Origin: Streptomyces sp. BA2
GTDB lineage: Bacteria; Actinomycetota; Actinomycetes; Streptomycetales; Streptomycetaceae
Length of the DNA stretch: 64,000 bases
Assembly (NCBI RefSeq): GCF_009769735.1
Contig: NZ_WSRO01000002.1
Span: 4,724,001-4,788,000, forward strand
Direction of reading: 5' to 3'
Shown here: piece by piece, positions 1 through 8,553 of the stretch
Position numbering within the stretch: the stretch's first letter is position 1
Layout: the number at the start of each line of letters is the position of its first letter
Made by a program: the position numbers and the translations under genes
The notes under the pieces: generated by a model
What the model was told of the DNA's origin: nothing
What the model saw: only the letters and a program-made list of their open reading frames with translations
Databases searched by the model: none

Positions 1-477
1 CGCGCCAAGAAGCACGTGGCGGACGGCAAGACCCGCACCGAGATCGACGAGGCCACCGCCCAGCGGATCGTCGAGGAGTTCCTCGCGGCCGCCACCAGCG
101 GCAAGACCGAGCCGCTCGTGCGGCTGCTCACGCAGGACGCCATCTCCATCGGTGACGGCGGCGGCAAGGTCCCTGCGCGCGCCAAGGCGTTCGAGGGCGC
201 TGTCGCGGTCGCGAAGTTCATGCGGGGCCTGTTCAAGCCCAGCGAGGTCAAGCGCTCCTACGTCGGCGGCTCCCCCGAGATCTACGGCACGACCGCGAAC
301 GGCACCCCCGCCGTCGTGGCGGTCGTGGACGGCCGGGTCGTCGGCGTCATGTGCCTGGAGATCACCGCCGAGGGCATCGTCGCGTTCCGCAACCAGGTCA
401 ACCCCGACAAGCTGGAACGCGCGACCCGGCGATGGGCGGCCACCGACCACGGAGAACCCCTGCTCCACGCGTTCTGA
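1..477 (+). CDS. SigJ-like ECF sigma factor, C-terminal part (5' truncated by window edge)
   Basis: The frame is open from base 1 (residues R-A-K-K-H then V), so the gene begins outside the window and the apparent GTG at 16 is probably internal. The first residues look like the end of a sigma region-4 helix. The next ~110 residues resemble the SnoaL-like domain (VEEFLAAATSG, LVRLLTQDA, VDGRVVGV) that closes SigJ/ECF41-type sigma factors, where it modulates activity. It ends in a typical 'RRWAATDHGEPLL' tail. The downstream flavin oxidoreductase fits, because ECF41 genes usually sit beside an oxidoreductase or CMD-family gene that they control. Family assignment is inference from the tail only. 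Confidence 0.75.
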   Translation, partial: RAKKHVADGKTRTEIDEATAQRIVEEFLAAATSGKTEPLVRLLTQDAISIGDGGGKVPARAKAFEGAVAVAKFMRGLFKPSEVKRSYVGGSPEIYGTTANGTPAVVAVVDGRVVGVMCLEITAEGIVAFRNQVNPDKLERATRRWAATDHGEPLLHAF

Positions 478-594
478 CGCCCCGAGCTAGATGTGAGCTG
501 CTTCACAACAGCTTCCTGTCAGGAAACGGCGGGCTGCCCGGTTCAAGAGGCGAACCCGCTGAAGAGCTGAAGAGCTGATGACAGGAGCAAGGAC

Positions 595-1806
595 ATGCAG
601 CACCGCACGCAGCACCGCATCGTCGTCATCGGAGCCGGATACGCCGGAGCCACCGCCGCCGGGCGCCTCGCCAAGCGGCTGCGCCGCGAGGACGTCGCCA
701 TCACCCTCGTGAACCCCGAACCCGACTTCGTCGAGCGCGTCCGGATGCACCAGCTGACGGCAGGCCAGGACCTCCCGCACCGGCCCTTCAGCGAGATGTT
801 CGCGGGCACCGGCGTCGAACTGAAGCTCACCAAGGTCACCGCCGTCGACGTCGACCGCAAGACCGTCACCGTCGGCGACGCGCACGGCAGCACCGAGGAC
901 CTGGAGTACGACACCCTCGTCTACGCCCTCGGCAGCGGCTGGAACGCCCAGGGTGTCCCCGGCACCGCCGAGCACGCCCACGAGATCGCGAGCCGCCCCG
1001 GATCGCGCCGGCTGCGCGAGCGCCTGGCAGGCCTGGACGCCGGAGAGACCGTGGTCGTCGTCGGCGGCGGCCTCACCGGCCTGGAGGCCGCGACCGAGAT
1101 CGCCGAAGCACACCCGGACCTCGACGTCGCCCTCGCCGCCCGCGGCGAGCTCGGCGACTGGCTCTCGCCCAAGGGCCGCGGCCATGTACGGAAGGTCTTC
1201 GCCGGGCTCGGCATCACCGCGCACGAGCAGGCCGCCGTCACCGGCGTACAGGCCGACCGCGTCACCACCGCCGACGGCAAGGCCATCCCGGCCGCGGTCA
1301 CGGTGTGGACCACCGGCTTCGCGGTCCACCCGATCGCGGAGGCCACCGCCCTCGAAGTCACCGACAGCGGCCAGATCATCGTCGACCGCACCATGCGCTC
1401 GGTCTCGCACCCGGACGTGTACGCCGTCGGCGACGCGGCCATGGCGATCGGCCCCGGCGACAAGCCGCTGCGGATGTCGTGCGCGACGGGCACCCCCATG
1501 GCATGGCAGGCCGCCGACGCCATCGCGGCCCGCCTGACCGGCGGGAAGATCCCGAAGACGCCGATGCGCTACTTCAACCAGTGCATCTCGCTCGGCCGCA
1601 GGAACGGTCTGATCCAGTACGTCACCGCCGACGACCGCTCGGTCAACGCGGCCCTGACAGGACGGCTCGCCGCCGTCTACAAGGAACTGGTCTGCAAGGG
1701 CGCGGCCTGGGGCGTCGCCAACCCGACACTCGGACTGCCGACCCGCCCCCGCCCCATCACCCAGAACACCCCCCGCCAGGCCACGGGCGTGAAGGCCTCG
1801 GCCTGA
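595..1806 (+). CDS. FAD-dependent NADH dehydrogenase-like oxidoreductase
   Basis: 403 residues with two Rossmann dinucleotide folds: GAGYAG at residues 13-18 (FAD) and GGGLTG near residue 158 (NAD(P)H), then the FAD-binding 'DVYAVGDAA' near residue 275. This is the layout of type II NADH dehydrogenase/AIF-like pyridine nucleotide-disulfide oxidoreductases, which pass electrons from NAD(P)H to quinones or other acceptors. ATG at 595 is chosen because ACAGGAG lies 7 bases upstream. It is the likely target or partner of the sigma factor just upstream. There is no redox-active CxxC pair, so it is not a disulfide reductase. The exact substrate is unknown. Confidence 0.85.
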   Translation: MQHRTQHRIVVIGAGYAGATAAGRLAKRLRREDVAITLVNPEPDFVERVRMHQLTAGQDLPHRPFSEMFAGTGVELKLTKVTAVDVDRKTVTVGDAHGSTEDLEYDTLVYALGSGWNAQGVPGTAEHAHEIASRPGSRRLRERLAGLDAGETVVVVGGGLTGLEAATEIAEAHPDLDVALAARGELGDWLSPKGRGHVRKVFAGLGITAHEQAAVTGVQADRVTTADGKAIPAAVTVWTTGFAVHPIAEATALEVTDSGQIIVDRTMRSVSHPDVYAVGDAAMAIGPGDKPLRMSCATGTPMAWQAADAIAARLTGGKIPKTPMRYFNQCISLGRRNGLIQYVTADDRSVNAALTGRLAAVYKELVCKGAAWGVANPTLGLPTRPRPITQNTPRQATGVKASA

Positions 1807-1842
1807 CCGCCCACGTCCCCGCGGACCGCGCACCGCGGTCCG

Positions 1843-1891
1843 CGGACGGCGGGCGGCGGACGGCGGGCGGCGGGCGGCGGGCGGCGGGCGG
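1843..1891. repeat. Seven tandem copies of a 7-bp GC-only unit
   Basis: The unit CGGGCGG, with CGGACGG as the only variant (copies 1 and 3), is repeated seven times without gaps between the oxidoreductase stop and the terminator. It has no coding role that I can see and is probably slippage-prone spacer. Confidence 0.8.
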
Positions 1892-1920
1892 CGGAGCGAC
1901 AACTCCCGGACAACGCGAAA

Positions 1921-1943
1921 GGCCCCCGGTTCAACCGGGGGCC
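1921..1943. terminator. Bidirectional hairpin terminator
   Basis: GGCCCCCGG and CCGGGGGCC form a perfect 9-bp stem around a TTCAA loop. It lies between the plus-strand oxidoreductase gene and the minus-strand tRNA-Arg and can serve both. Confidence 0.8.
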
Positions 1944-1954
1944 TCTCATCTGTG

Positions 1955-2027
1955 TGCACTCGGCAGGATTCGAACCTGCAACCTTCTGATCCGTAGTCAG
2001 ATGCTCTATCCGTTAAGCTACGAGTGC
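1955..2027 (-). tRNA. tRNA-Arg(ACG)
   Basis: A 73-nt cloverleaf on the minus strand: acceptor GCACTCG/CGAGTGC, anticodon stem TCTGA/TCAGA enclosing loop CTACGGA (anticodon ACG), and T-arm with GTTCGAATC. Discriminator is A. No CCA is encoded, as usual in actinobacteria. It reads CGU, and CGC/CGA if A34 is modified to inosine. Confidence 0.95.
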
Positions 2028-2175
2028 TTGATTTTTCTTTTTTCTGCCTTCGCTCCCCGGCCTTTCGGCCCGCTCGCGGCGACAGGAAGAACATTACATG
2101 ACCGCCGCCGCCATGTGAAATCCGTTTGCCGCACCGCTTGCGACCTGCGGAAACGTGCTTCGCGGCGGCGAAACG

Positions 2176-2208
2176 CCGAAGCCCCGGTCCAGTGGACCGG
2201 GGCTTCGG
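2176..2208 (-). terminator. Terminator downstream of tRNA-Ser(GCT)
   Basis: A perfect 15-bp stem (CCGAAGCCCCGGTCC with its complement) around a 3-base AGT loop, 10 bases past the 3' end of the minus-strand tRNA-Ser. The stem is very stable. Confidence 0.85.
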
Positions 2209-2218
2209 GATCTTGCAG

Positions 2219-2309
2219 CGGAGGCGGAGGGATTTGAACCCTCGATGGGATTTAAGTCCCAAACCGCATTAGCAGTGCGGCGCCATAGACCGGACTAGGC
2301 GACGCCTCC
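2219..2309 (-). tRNA. tRNA-Ser(GCT), copy 1
   Basis: A 91-nt class II tRNA: acceptor GGAGGCG/CGCCTCC, anticodon stem CCGCA/TGCGG around CTGCTAA (anticodon GCT, reads AGC/AGU), a long variable arm with GGGA/TCCC, and T-loop TTCAAAT. Discriminator is G. A second tRNA with the same anticodon but a different body lies at 57638-57724. Confidence 0.95.
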
Positions 2310-2523
2310 AGCTTGCACTCCTGCGCGAGCGCGAGGGGTGCGTGCAGATGATGACACAGCCGGGCGGCGTGTCACCAATCGCGGCTTCCACGGTACTAGT
2401 CGGGCGGCCCGCAGAGCAAAGCGTCTTTCCGTGCCCGCAACGTCGCGGCGTCAACGGCGTTAGACGCGGTAGAGCCCGTACGTGTTCGCGTACCCGGTAC
2501 CCCGCACCCAGTGGAGCCCCGTC

Positions 2524-2976
2524 ATGCTGCGCCGTCTCGTCCTCACCGCCGCCGCGTCCGTCGCCGCGCTGTCCGCCGCGCCCTTCGTCGCCCACGCCGA
2601 CATGGAGCCCCTCCCCCTGCCGACGCCCGTGACCGAGTCCGGGGCGACCCCTGACCGGCTCACGGTGAAGGTCGACGACGCCGGGGACGGCCGCGACGGG
2701 ACGTTCGAGCTGACGTGCCACCCGACGGGCGGCACGCACCCTCAGGCGGAGGAAGCGTGCGCGAAGCTCGACCAAGGGACGAGGTGGGGCAGCGACGCGT
2801 TCGCACCCACGCCGGCCGACGCGAACTGCACCATGCAGTACGGCGGTCCCGCCACCGCGCACATCACCGGCACCTGGAACGGGCGGCCCGTCGAGGCGAC
2901 GTACAACCGCAGCAACGGATGCGAGATCTCCCGGTGGAACAAGCTCGTCCCGGTGCTTCCCGAGGCCGGCGCCTGA
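2524..2976 (+). CDS. Secreted subtilisin-inhibitor-like (SSI) protein
   Basis: 150 residues. A Sec signal peptide (MLRRLVLTAAASVAALSAAP, then FVAHA) is followed by a ~120-residue domain. Four cysteines sit at SSI-like spacing (TCHP, EEAC, NCTMQ, GCEIS), with a GGTHP segment and an ITGTW.GRPV strand typical of the family. SSI proteins are small extracellular inhibitors of subtilisin- and trypsin-like proteases. ATG at 2524 is chosen because GGAG lies 7 bases upstream; the longer GTG at 2482 has no ribosome site and would spoil the signal peptide. The reactive-site loop differs from classic SSI, so the target protease is uncertain. Confidence 0.75.
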   Translation: MLRRLVLTAAASVAALSAAPFVAHADMEPLPLPTPVTESGATPDRLTVKVDDAGDGRDGTFELTCHPTGGTHPQAEEACAKLDQGTRWGSDAFAPTPADANCTMQYGGPATAHITGTWNGRPVEATYNRSNGCEISRWNKLVPVLPEAGA

Positions 2977-3232
2977 CTCCGGATGACTCCGGACGATCCG
3001 TTTCGGCCACTTCCGAGGCGCTTCCCGGCCACGGCCGAATCCGTCCGGCCGCCACCTCCTCGTGACCAGGCCGTACGGAAGCCTCACATCTTCTGCGTGC
3101 GACCTCCCTCTCATCCGGCGTCGCGCGCACAACCACTCCCCGTAGACTCCCTCCCGTGACACGCCGCGGGCCGCGGGGCAAGATGGCCTGGGCGAGTCGG
3201 CAAGCAGCAGTAACCAGGGAGGAAGCGTCGTC

Positions 3233-6200
3233 GTGAGCAGCAGGCCATCCCGAGGCGCTGCTCGCCTCGCAGCCATACTCGACGCGCTCCCGGACGCGCT
3301 GGTCCTCGTGAACGCGAACGGGACCGTCGTGAACGCGAACGCGATCGCGCTCGAGGCGTTCGAGGCACCGGGCACAGCCCTCGTGGGACGCGGGCTCCTC
3401 GATCTGTTGCCGGAGTTCGACTCCCGGCTCATTCCCGGATCGATGCGCAGGCCCGACTCCGTCGACGGGCGCGGGCGTACGAAGCCGACGCGGATGACCG
3501 CGCGCCGCACGGACGGCAGCGAGTTCCCCGTCGAGGTCACCAGCTCGAACCTGGAAGACATTCGGGACGCCTACGACAATTACGGCTACACCGGCGACGA
3601 GTTGCTCATGCTCGTCGTACGCGACCTTTCGGGCGCTGTGGACACCGAGGCCGAACTCGCGCGCTCCCAGCGGCAGACCGAGATGATCCTGCGTGCAGCC
3701 GCCGAAGGTGTCGTCGGGACGGACACCGAAGGACGGGTCGTCCTCGTCAATCCGGCCGCCGCGCAGATACTGGGCTTCAGGGCCAGCGACCTGGGCGGGC
3801 AGGAACTGCACCACCTGGTGCTCCACTCCCGCGCCGACGGTGAGCCCTTCCCGTACGAGGAGTCCCCTCTCGCGGACACGCTCCGCTCCGGGCGCAAGCA
3901 CCGGGTGCGCGGGCAGGTCCTGTGGTCCAAGAGCGGCGACCGGGTCGCGGTCGACCTGACGACGGCGCCGGTGCGGGACGGTGACCAGCTCGTCGGCGCG
4001 GTCATGACGTTCACCGACCGGCGCCCCTACGACGCGCTGGCCGAGGAGCACGAGGCCGCGATCGCCGCGCACGCCGAGGAGATGAAGGCCGCGACGGAGC
4101 GGCGCACGGAGGAGCTGCGGGCCGCGACGGAGCGGCACGCGGCGGAACTCGCCGCCGCGGCCGAGCAGCGCGCCGAGGAGATCGCCGCCGAGCAGGAGCG
4201 GTACGCGGCGCTCGCCGAGCGCGAGAAGGACCGGTTCGAGGAGCTCACCGAGCGCGAGAAGGCGCGGTACGACGCCCTGGCCGCGCGGCACGAGCAGTTG
4301 CTCGCCGTGCTCGGGTCGTCGTTGCGGGGTCCGCTCGACGAGCTGAAGCGTGAGCTGTCGGCCCTGGCGGCGGACGACGCCGGGCAGTTGTGGCCCGAGG
4401 CGAATCAGGTTCTCCATCATCTTTCCGCCGGGTACGCGCGCATCACCACGCTTGTCGACAATGTGCTGGGCTTCCAGTTGCTCGACTCGGGTGCGGATCA
4501 GCTGTCGTGCGTGAAGGTCATGCTCGATGCCGTCGTCGCGAGCGGCGTGGAGGGCGCGGTCGAGCTGATCGGGCCCGGACGCGCGCAGTTCGCGGTGCAC
4601 GCGCCGCCGATCGAGGTCGAGGTGGACCCGGGGCGGCTCGCCACCGCGCTCGCCCACCTGGTCGCCGACGTGGCGGGGATCGACGCCACGGGCAACGCCC
4701 GTGCCGGTACGGGTCCTTCGGCCGTGTCCGCCGCCGGTGGGTACGTGGACTCGACCGTGGTCGTGGCCGCGGCTCAGCGTGGCGAGGTCGTCCGCATCGA
4801 GGTGCGGGGGCCGTACGCCGGGGGAGACCCGGTGCACGAGCCGATCGTCCGGGGCATCGTGCGGGCGCACGGCGGCGTGCTGCAGACGCATGAGGTGCCG
4901 GGGATGAGCGGCAATGCGTACGTTCTTGAGGTGCCGATCGGGGCGGGGGGTGGGGCGGTTTCCGCGGCCCCCGAGGCGGTGGGTGGTTCTGTCGGCTCTT
5001 CTGTTGGCTCTTCTGTCGTGGTGCCCGCGCAGGCTTCGCCCGCCACGGGTGGCGGGCGCCGACGGGCTCGGCGGGCTGCCGGGCCTTCGGTGGACTCGTT
5101 CTTGGAGAGTGCGGTTCCTGAAGGTGCCACCTCGGGAGGTGCCGCCTCGGGAGGTGCAGCGCCTGAGGGGGCCGATTCCGTAGGCGGGGCTTCGTCCAGT
5201 GGGACCGGGCGGCGTCGAGGGCGGCGTGCGGCGGAGGCCGACGCGGCGCAGATCGCGGCGGCTCAGGTTGCCGAGGCCGAGGCGTCGATCGCGTCGGTTG
5301 GTCCGGTTACTCCGGTTGCTCCGGAGGCGGTCGCGCGGGGCGAGGGGGCTGCGCAGGCACAGACTTCGGGTGGTACCGGGCGGCGGCGTGGGCGGCCCAG
5401 CGCCGCGGAGGGCTCCGTGAGTTCGGGGGGCTCCGTGAGTTCGGGGGGCTCCGTGAGTTCGGGGGGCTCCGTCGGTTCTGTGGTGACCGCTGCCGAGCAT
5501 GCGGCCGGGTCCGCGGCTCTCGGGCAGACGGTGCCGCCGCAGGGCGTGCCGGTTCCCGCGGGTGGGGTGGCCCCTGCCGCTTCCGGGCAGCGGGCTCGAC
5601 GGAACGACGAGCAGTTGGCGTTGCCGCCCGCTCTGCCTTCGGGCGGTGGTGGGCAGGAGGGTGCTGTCGCCGGGGGCTCCGGGGCTTCCGGGGCTTCCGG
5701 GGTCGGGACGGCTGTGGCTGTCGCCGGTGACTCGGGCGAGGCCTCTCCCCGTCCGACGGGGCGGCGTCGCCGTGCGCTGGCCGCCGCCAAGGAGCGGGCC
5801 GCTGCCGAGGAGGCTCCCAGCGGGCGCGTATTCGCGTTGCCGCCCGCTTCCGCGGACCAGGACGACACGGGGCAGCACGAAGCGGCCCTGCACCACCCGG
5901 CCGACGACCACACCCCGCCGCAGCCTCACCCCGCGGAGACGCCGACGGGTCGCCGCCGGTCGCGTCCGGCGCAGGGGCAGGGGCAGGCAGCGGGGCAGGG
6001 GCAGGAGAACGGGCTGGGGCAGGCTCCCGGCGCGTCCGCCGCACCGGGGGCGGACGCTGCCCCTGCTGGTCCTGCTGGCTCTGCTCCTGCGGCGCCCGCA
6101 GCCGCTGGTCCGGCCGGGGACGCTCAGGGCACCCCGCCCGCCGGTGTTCCCTCGCAGCCCACTACGTACGCCGAAGGCACTCCCGCGCGGGGCGTCCACA

Positions 6201-7732
6201 CACCCGGCAGGGGCGTCGCGCTCCCGCCCGAGCGCGGGGCCCAGGGTCGGGCCGCGCAGCCGCTGCCCGCCGAGGCCGCGCCCGGCGACCCCAACTCGAC
6301 GCAGGGGCGCGCGATCAGCGTGCGCACGCTCGGGCAGGGTGTGCCGTTCGGCCAGCAGATCGCCGAGCAGCAGCAGCGCCGTCGCGGGCTGCAGCAGGGC
6401 CATGCCCCGGCCGCCCCGGCGACGGCACCGCAGACGCCGCAGCCGCAGCCGCAGCAGAATCCCCAGACCCCACAGAACCCGCAGAACCCGCAGGTCCCAC
6501 AGGCACCCCAGCCTCCGCTGCCCCCGCAGACTCCTGCGGCCCAGCAGGCTCCCCAGGCCCCCCAGGCTCCCCAGCCGCAGCAGGCCCAGCCCGCCGCATC
6601 TGCCCCCACCGCTCCCGCCGCCCCGGCCGCTCCTGAGGCCCCGCAGCCCCCCACCGCGGGACCGCTCCCGGAGCAGGCGCCGGCGCAGCCCGCGGCTACG
6701 GGACAGTCGCAGTCCCACACCCTCGGCGGCTCTCTCGGCGGCTCCGTCGGCGGCTCGGGGCGGCGCCGCAGGCTGTCCACTCCCCCCGACCCCGCGGGCG
6801 ACGACCGCCCCGAGGCCGCTGCACGCCCGCACCCCCAGGCGCAGGGCCACCCGCAGTCCCGGATCGCGTCCTCGACCGAGGGCACAGGCCGCGCGTACGC
6901 GATCGGCGCACCGGACGAGGACGCCGACGAGGGCCCGGAGCCGCTGGACGGCCCCGGCGGCGCCGTCGAGGTCGCCAACCGGCCCCAGCCGCAGCCCATG
7001 GACGACGAACTGCCGCCCGAGCCGCTGGACAACCCGCGCCGCCTCCTGGTGTGGCCCGCGCCCGACGTCACCACGCAGCAGGCGCTGAGCGACCGCGGCT
7101 ACCGTCCCGTCATCGTGAACTCCCGCGAGGAGGTCGACGCCCAGATCGCGGCGTTCCCCGCGGCGCTGTTCGTGGACCCGCTGACCGGACCGATCACGCG
7201 TACGGCTCTGCAGTCGCTGCGCACGGCCGCCGTGGCCGCCGAGGTCCCCGTGCTCGTCACGGCGGGACTCGGCCAGGCGACGCGCGAGGCGGCGTACGGC
7301 GCCGACCCCGCCGTGCTCCTGAAGGCGCTCGCGCCCCGCGACAGCGAGCAGCACCCGCCGCGCGTCCTGCTCATCGAGGAGCACGAGGAGATCGCGCTCG
7401 CCCTGACCGCGACGCTGGAGCGGCGCGGCATGCAGGTCGCGCGGGCCGAGAGCGACGCGGACGCGGTGACGCTCGCGGCGCAGATGCGGCCGAACCTGGT
7501 GGTGATGGACCTGATGCAGGTGCGTCGCCGCAGGGCCGGGATCATCGACTGGCTGCGCGCGAACGGCCAGTTGAACCGCACCCCGCTCGTCGTCTACACC
7601 GCCGCCGTCGACCAGACGGAACTGCCGCGTCTCGCGGCGGGGGAGACGGTGCTGTTCCTCGCGGAGCGGTCGACGAGCAGCGAGGTGCAGGGCCGCATCG
7701 TGGATCTGCTGGCGAAGATCGGTACGAACTAG
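3233..7732 (+). CDS. Giant PAS / degenerate histidine-kinase / receiver-like regulator (1,499 aa)
   Basis: Order: PAS 1 (~10-135), PAS 2 (~145-260), an Ala/Glu coiled coil (~265-350), a degenerate kinase core (~355-570), a ~700-residue low-complexity region rich in Gly, Ser, Pro, Ala and Gln, then two receiver-like domains (~1268-1370 and ~1375-1497). The H-box position reads GSSLRGPLDEL with no histidine. The ATP domain keeps IVRGIVRAHGG but lacks a recognisable DxGxGI box. The last receiver keeps an Asp (VVMDLM) and Thr (VVYTAA), but its acidic pair is Glu-Glu and the usual Lys is missing. A non-catalytic scaffold is therefore likely. Start: GTG at 3233 with GGGAGGA 9 bases upstream. Confidence 0.75.
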   Translation: MSSRPSRGAARLAAILDALPDALVLVNANGTVVNANAIALEAFEAPGTALVGRGLLDLLPEFDSRLIPGSMRRPDSVDGRGRTKPTRMTARRTDGSEFPVEVTSSNLEDIRDAYDNYGYTGDELLMLVVRDLSGAVDTEAELARSQRQTEMILRAAAEGVVGTDTEGRVVLVNPAAAQILGFRASDLGGQELHHLVLHSRADGEPFPYEESPLADTLRSGRKHRVRGQVLWSKSGDRVAVDLTTAPVRDGDQLVGAVMTFTDRRPYDALAEEHEAAIAAHAEEMKAATERRTEELRAATERHAAELAAAAEQRAEEIAAEQERYAALAEREKDRFEELTEREKARYDALAARHEQLLAVLGSSLRGPLDELKRELSALAADDAGQLWPEANQVLHHLSAGYARITTLVDNVLGFQLLDSGADQLSCVKVMLDAVVASGVEGAVELIGPGRAQFAVHAPPIEVEVDPGRLATALAHLVADVAGIDATGNARAGTGPSAVSAAGGYVDSTVVVAAAQRGEVVRIEVRGPYAGGDPVHEPIVRGIVRAHGGVLQTHEVPGMSGNAYVLEVPIGAGGGAVSAAPEAVGGSVGSSVGSSVVVPAQASPATGGGRRRARRAAGPSVDSFLESAVPEGATSGGAASGGAAPEGADSVGGASSSGTGRRRGRRAAEADAAQIAAAQVAEAEASIASVGPVTPVAPEAVARGEGAAQAQTSGGTGRRRGRPSAAEGSVSSGGSVSSGGSVSSGGSVGSVVTAAEHAAGSAALGQTVPPQGVPVPAGGVAPAASGQRARRNDEQLALPPALPSGGGGQEGAVAGGSGASGASGVGTAVAVAGDSGEASPRPTGRRRRALAAAKERAAAEEAPSGRVFALPPASADQDDTGQHEAALHHPADDHTPPQPHPAETPTGRRRSRPAQGQGQAAGQGQENGLGQAPGASAAPGADAAPAGPAGSAPAAPAAAGPAGDAQGTPPAGVPSQPTTYAEGTPARGVHTPGRGVALPPERGAQGRAAQPLPAEAAPGDPNSTQGRAISVRTLGQGVPFGQQIAEQQQRRRGLQQGHAPAAPATAPQTPQPQPQQNPQTPQNPQNPQVPQAPQPPLPPQTPAAQQAPQAPQAPQPQQAQPAASAPTAPAAPAAPEAPQPPTAGPLPEQAPAQPAATGQSQSHTLGGSLGGSVGGSGRRRRLSTPPDPAGDDRPEAAARPHPQAQGHPQSRIASSTEGTGRAYAIGAPDEDADEGPEPLDGPGGAVEVANRPQPQPMDDELPPEPLDNPRRLLVWPAPDVTTQQALSDRGYRPVIVNSREEVDAQIAAFPAALFVDPLTGPITRTALQSLRTAAVAAEVPVLVTAGLGQATREAAYGADPAVLLKALAPRDSEQHPPRVLLIEEHEEIALALTATLERRGMQVARAESDADAVTLAAQMRPNLVVMDLMQVRRRRAGIIDWLRANGQLNRTPLVVYTAAVDQTELPRLAAGETVLFLAERSTSSEVQGRIVDLLAKIGTN
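5411..5464 (+). repeat. Three perfect 18-bp in-frame repeats
   Basis: The unit GGCTCCGTGAGTTCGGGG occurs three times, followed by a decayed fourth copy. It encodes Gly-Ser-Val-Ser-Ser-Gly repeats in the disordered linker of the PAS protein. Copy number may vary between strains. Confidence 0.85.
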
Positions 7733-7790
7733 GGCGGGCGGCCCTGGGGCTCGCGCTTCGGGCGGTGCAGGCCGCCGTGGTGCGAGCGAC

Positions 7791-8366
7791 TCAAGCCGTG
7801 ATGCGTCGCATCGCGGCCTTGATCGAGGTGCGCAGCCGCGCCACGTCGTCGTCCGTCTCACCGACCAGGATCCGCCGCATCTGCGGAACCGCCGTCGACC
7901 AGCCGGCCAGCGCGACCACCATGAACAGCAGGTGGGAGGCGGGGATTTCGTCACTGATGACGCCGCGGGCCTGGGCATCGGCGAGCACGGCGACCTTGCG
8001 GTCGTAGTGGTCACGGCGCTCCCGCTCGTCGGGGAGCTCGTCGGTGCCGTACTCGATGCCCTCCCAGAAGAGCAGGCGCAGGAGCTCGGGGTGTGCGGCG
8101 TGGTAATCCATCAGCCGGTCCATCCAGCCGTCCATGTCGTCGGCGTCGACGGGAGTGCTGACCGCCATGTCGAGCATGCGTTTCTCGAGGACCTGGGTGA
8201 ACAGCTCGGCCTTGTTGCCGAAATAGGCATAGATGAGCTGCTTGTTCGCCTTCGCCTCGCTCGCGATGCGGTCGATACGGGCGCCCGCGATGCCGTACCG
8301 CGCGAACTCGGTCACCGCCGCCTCGAAGATCCGGGCCTTGGTGGCTTCGGGGTCTCTCACTGCCAT
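7791..8366 (-). CDS. TetR-family transcriptional repressor
   Basis: 191 residues. The N-terminal TetR domain reads TKARIFEAAVTEFARYG, then the helix-turn-helix segment with YAYFGNKAELF at residues ~35-50; the remainder is an all-helical ligand domain. ATG at 8366 gives the standard TetR start (MAVRDPEATK), so longer starts are rejected. It is divergent from the MFS exporter at 8554. The 187-bp gap holds two AACCAAC-type palindromes, so it probably represses both itself and the exporter until a ligand binds. The ligand is unknown. Confidence 0.9.
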   Translation of the reverse strand: MAVRDPEATKARIFEAAVTEFARYGIAGARIDRIASEAKANKQLIYAYFGNKAELFTQVLEKRMLDMAVSTPVDADDMDGWMDRLMDYHAAHPELLRLLFWEGIEYGTDELPDERERRDHYDRKVAVLADAQARGVISDEIPASHLLFMVVALAGWSTAVPQMRRILVGETDDDVARLRTSIKAAMRRITA

Positions 8367-8394
8367 GGGGACAGGGTAGCTAATCCTTGCGGGT

Positions 8395-8410
8395 AACCAA
8401 CTGGTTGGTT
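8395..8410. promoter_or_regulatory. TetR operator O1
   Basis: AACCAAC-TG-GTTGGTT is a perfect 7-2-7 palindrome, 29 bases upstream of the TetR start. It abuts a TTGACA -35-like box (8413-8418) that faces the MFS gene and has a weak CAGACT at 8437-8442. Confidence 0.75.
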
Positions 8411-8456
8411 GCTTGACATTGCGCGGGCTGTGGGCGCAGACTTTTTCCAACCAACC

Positions 8457-8472
8457 AACCAACCAGTTAGTT
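8457..8472. promoter_or_regulatory. TetR operator O2
   Basis: AACCAAC-CA-GTTAGTT matches O1 with one arm mismatch. It is embedded in a run of CCAA repeats (8447-8464). It lies just downstream of the predicted -10 for the MFS gene, where bound repressor would block transcription. Confidence 0.7.
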
Positions 8473-8553
8473 GCTTGCCTTCGACTCGCCTGCTCGTCGC
8501 CTACTCGCCGCTCACTCGCCGCCTGATCGCGCAACGCAAGGAGCCCGCCCCTC

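Noticed and set aside
487..2262. Minus-strand 591-codon frame across the oxidoreductase and two tRNA-region hairpins
   Set aside because: It runs through tRNA-Arg and terminators and has shadow-type composition. The plus strand has clear Rossmann motifs.
2864..8014. Minus-strand open frame of 1,716 codons opposite the PAS protein
   Set aside because: Arg/Pro-rich composition typical of an antisense shadow in high-GC DNA. The plus strand has recognisable PAS and receiver domains and a ribosome site.
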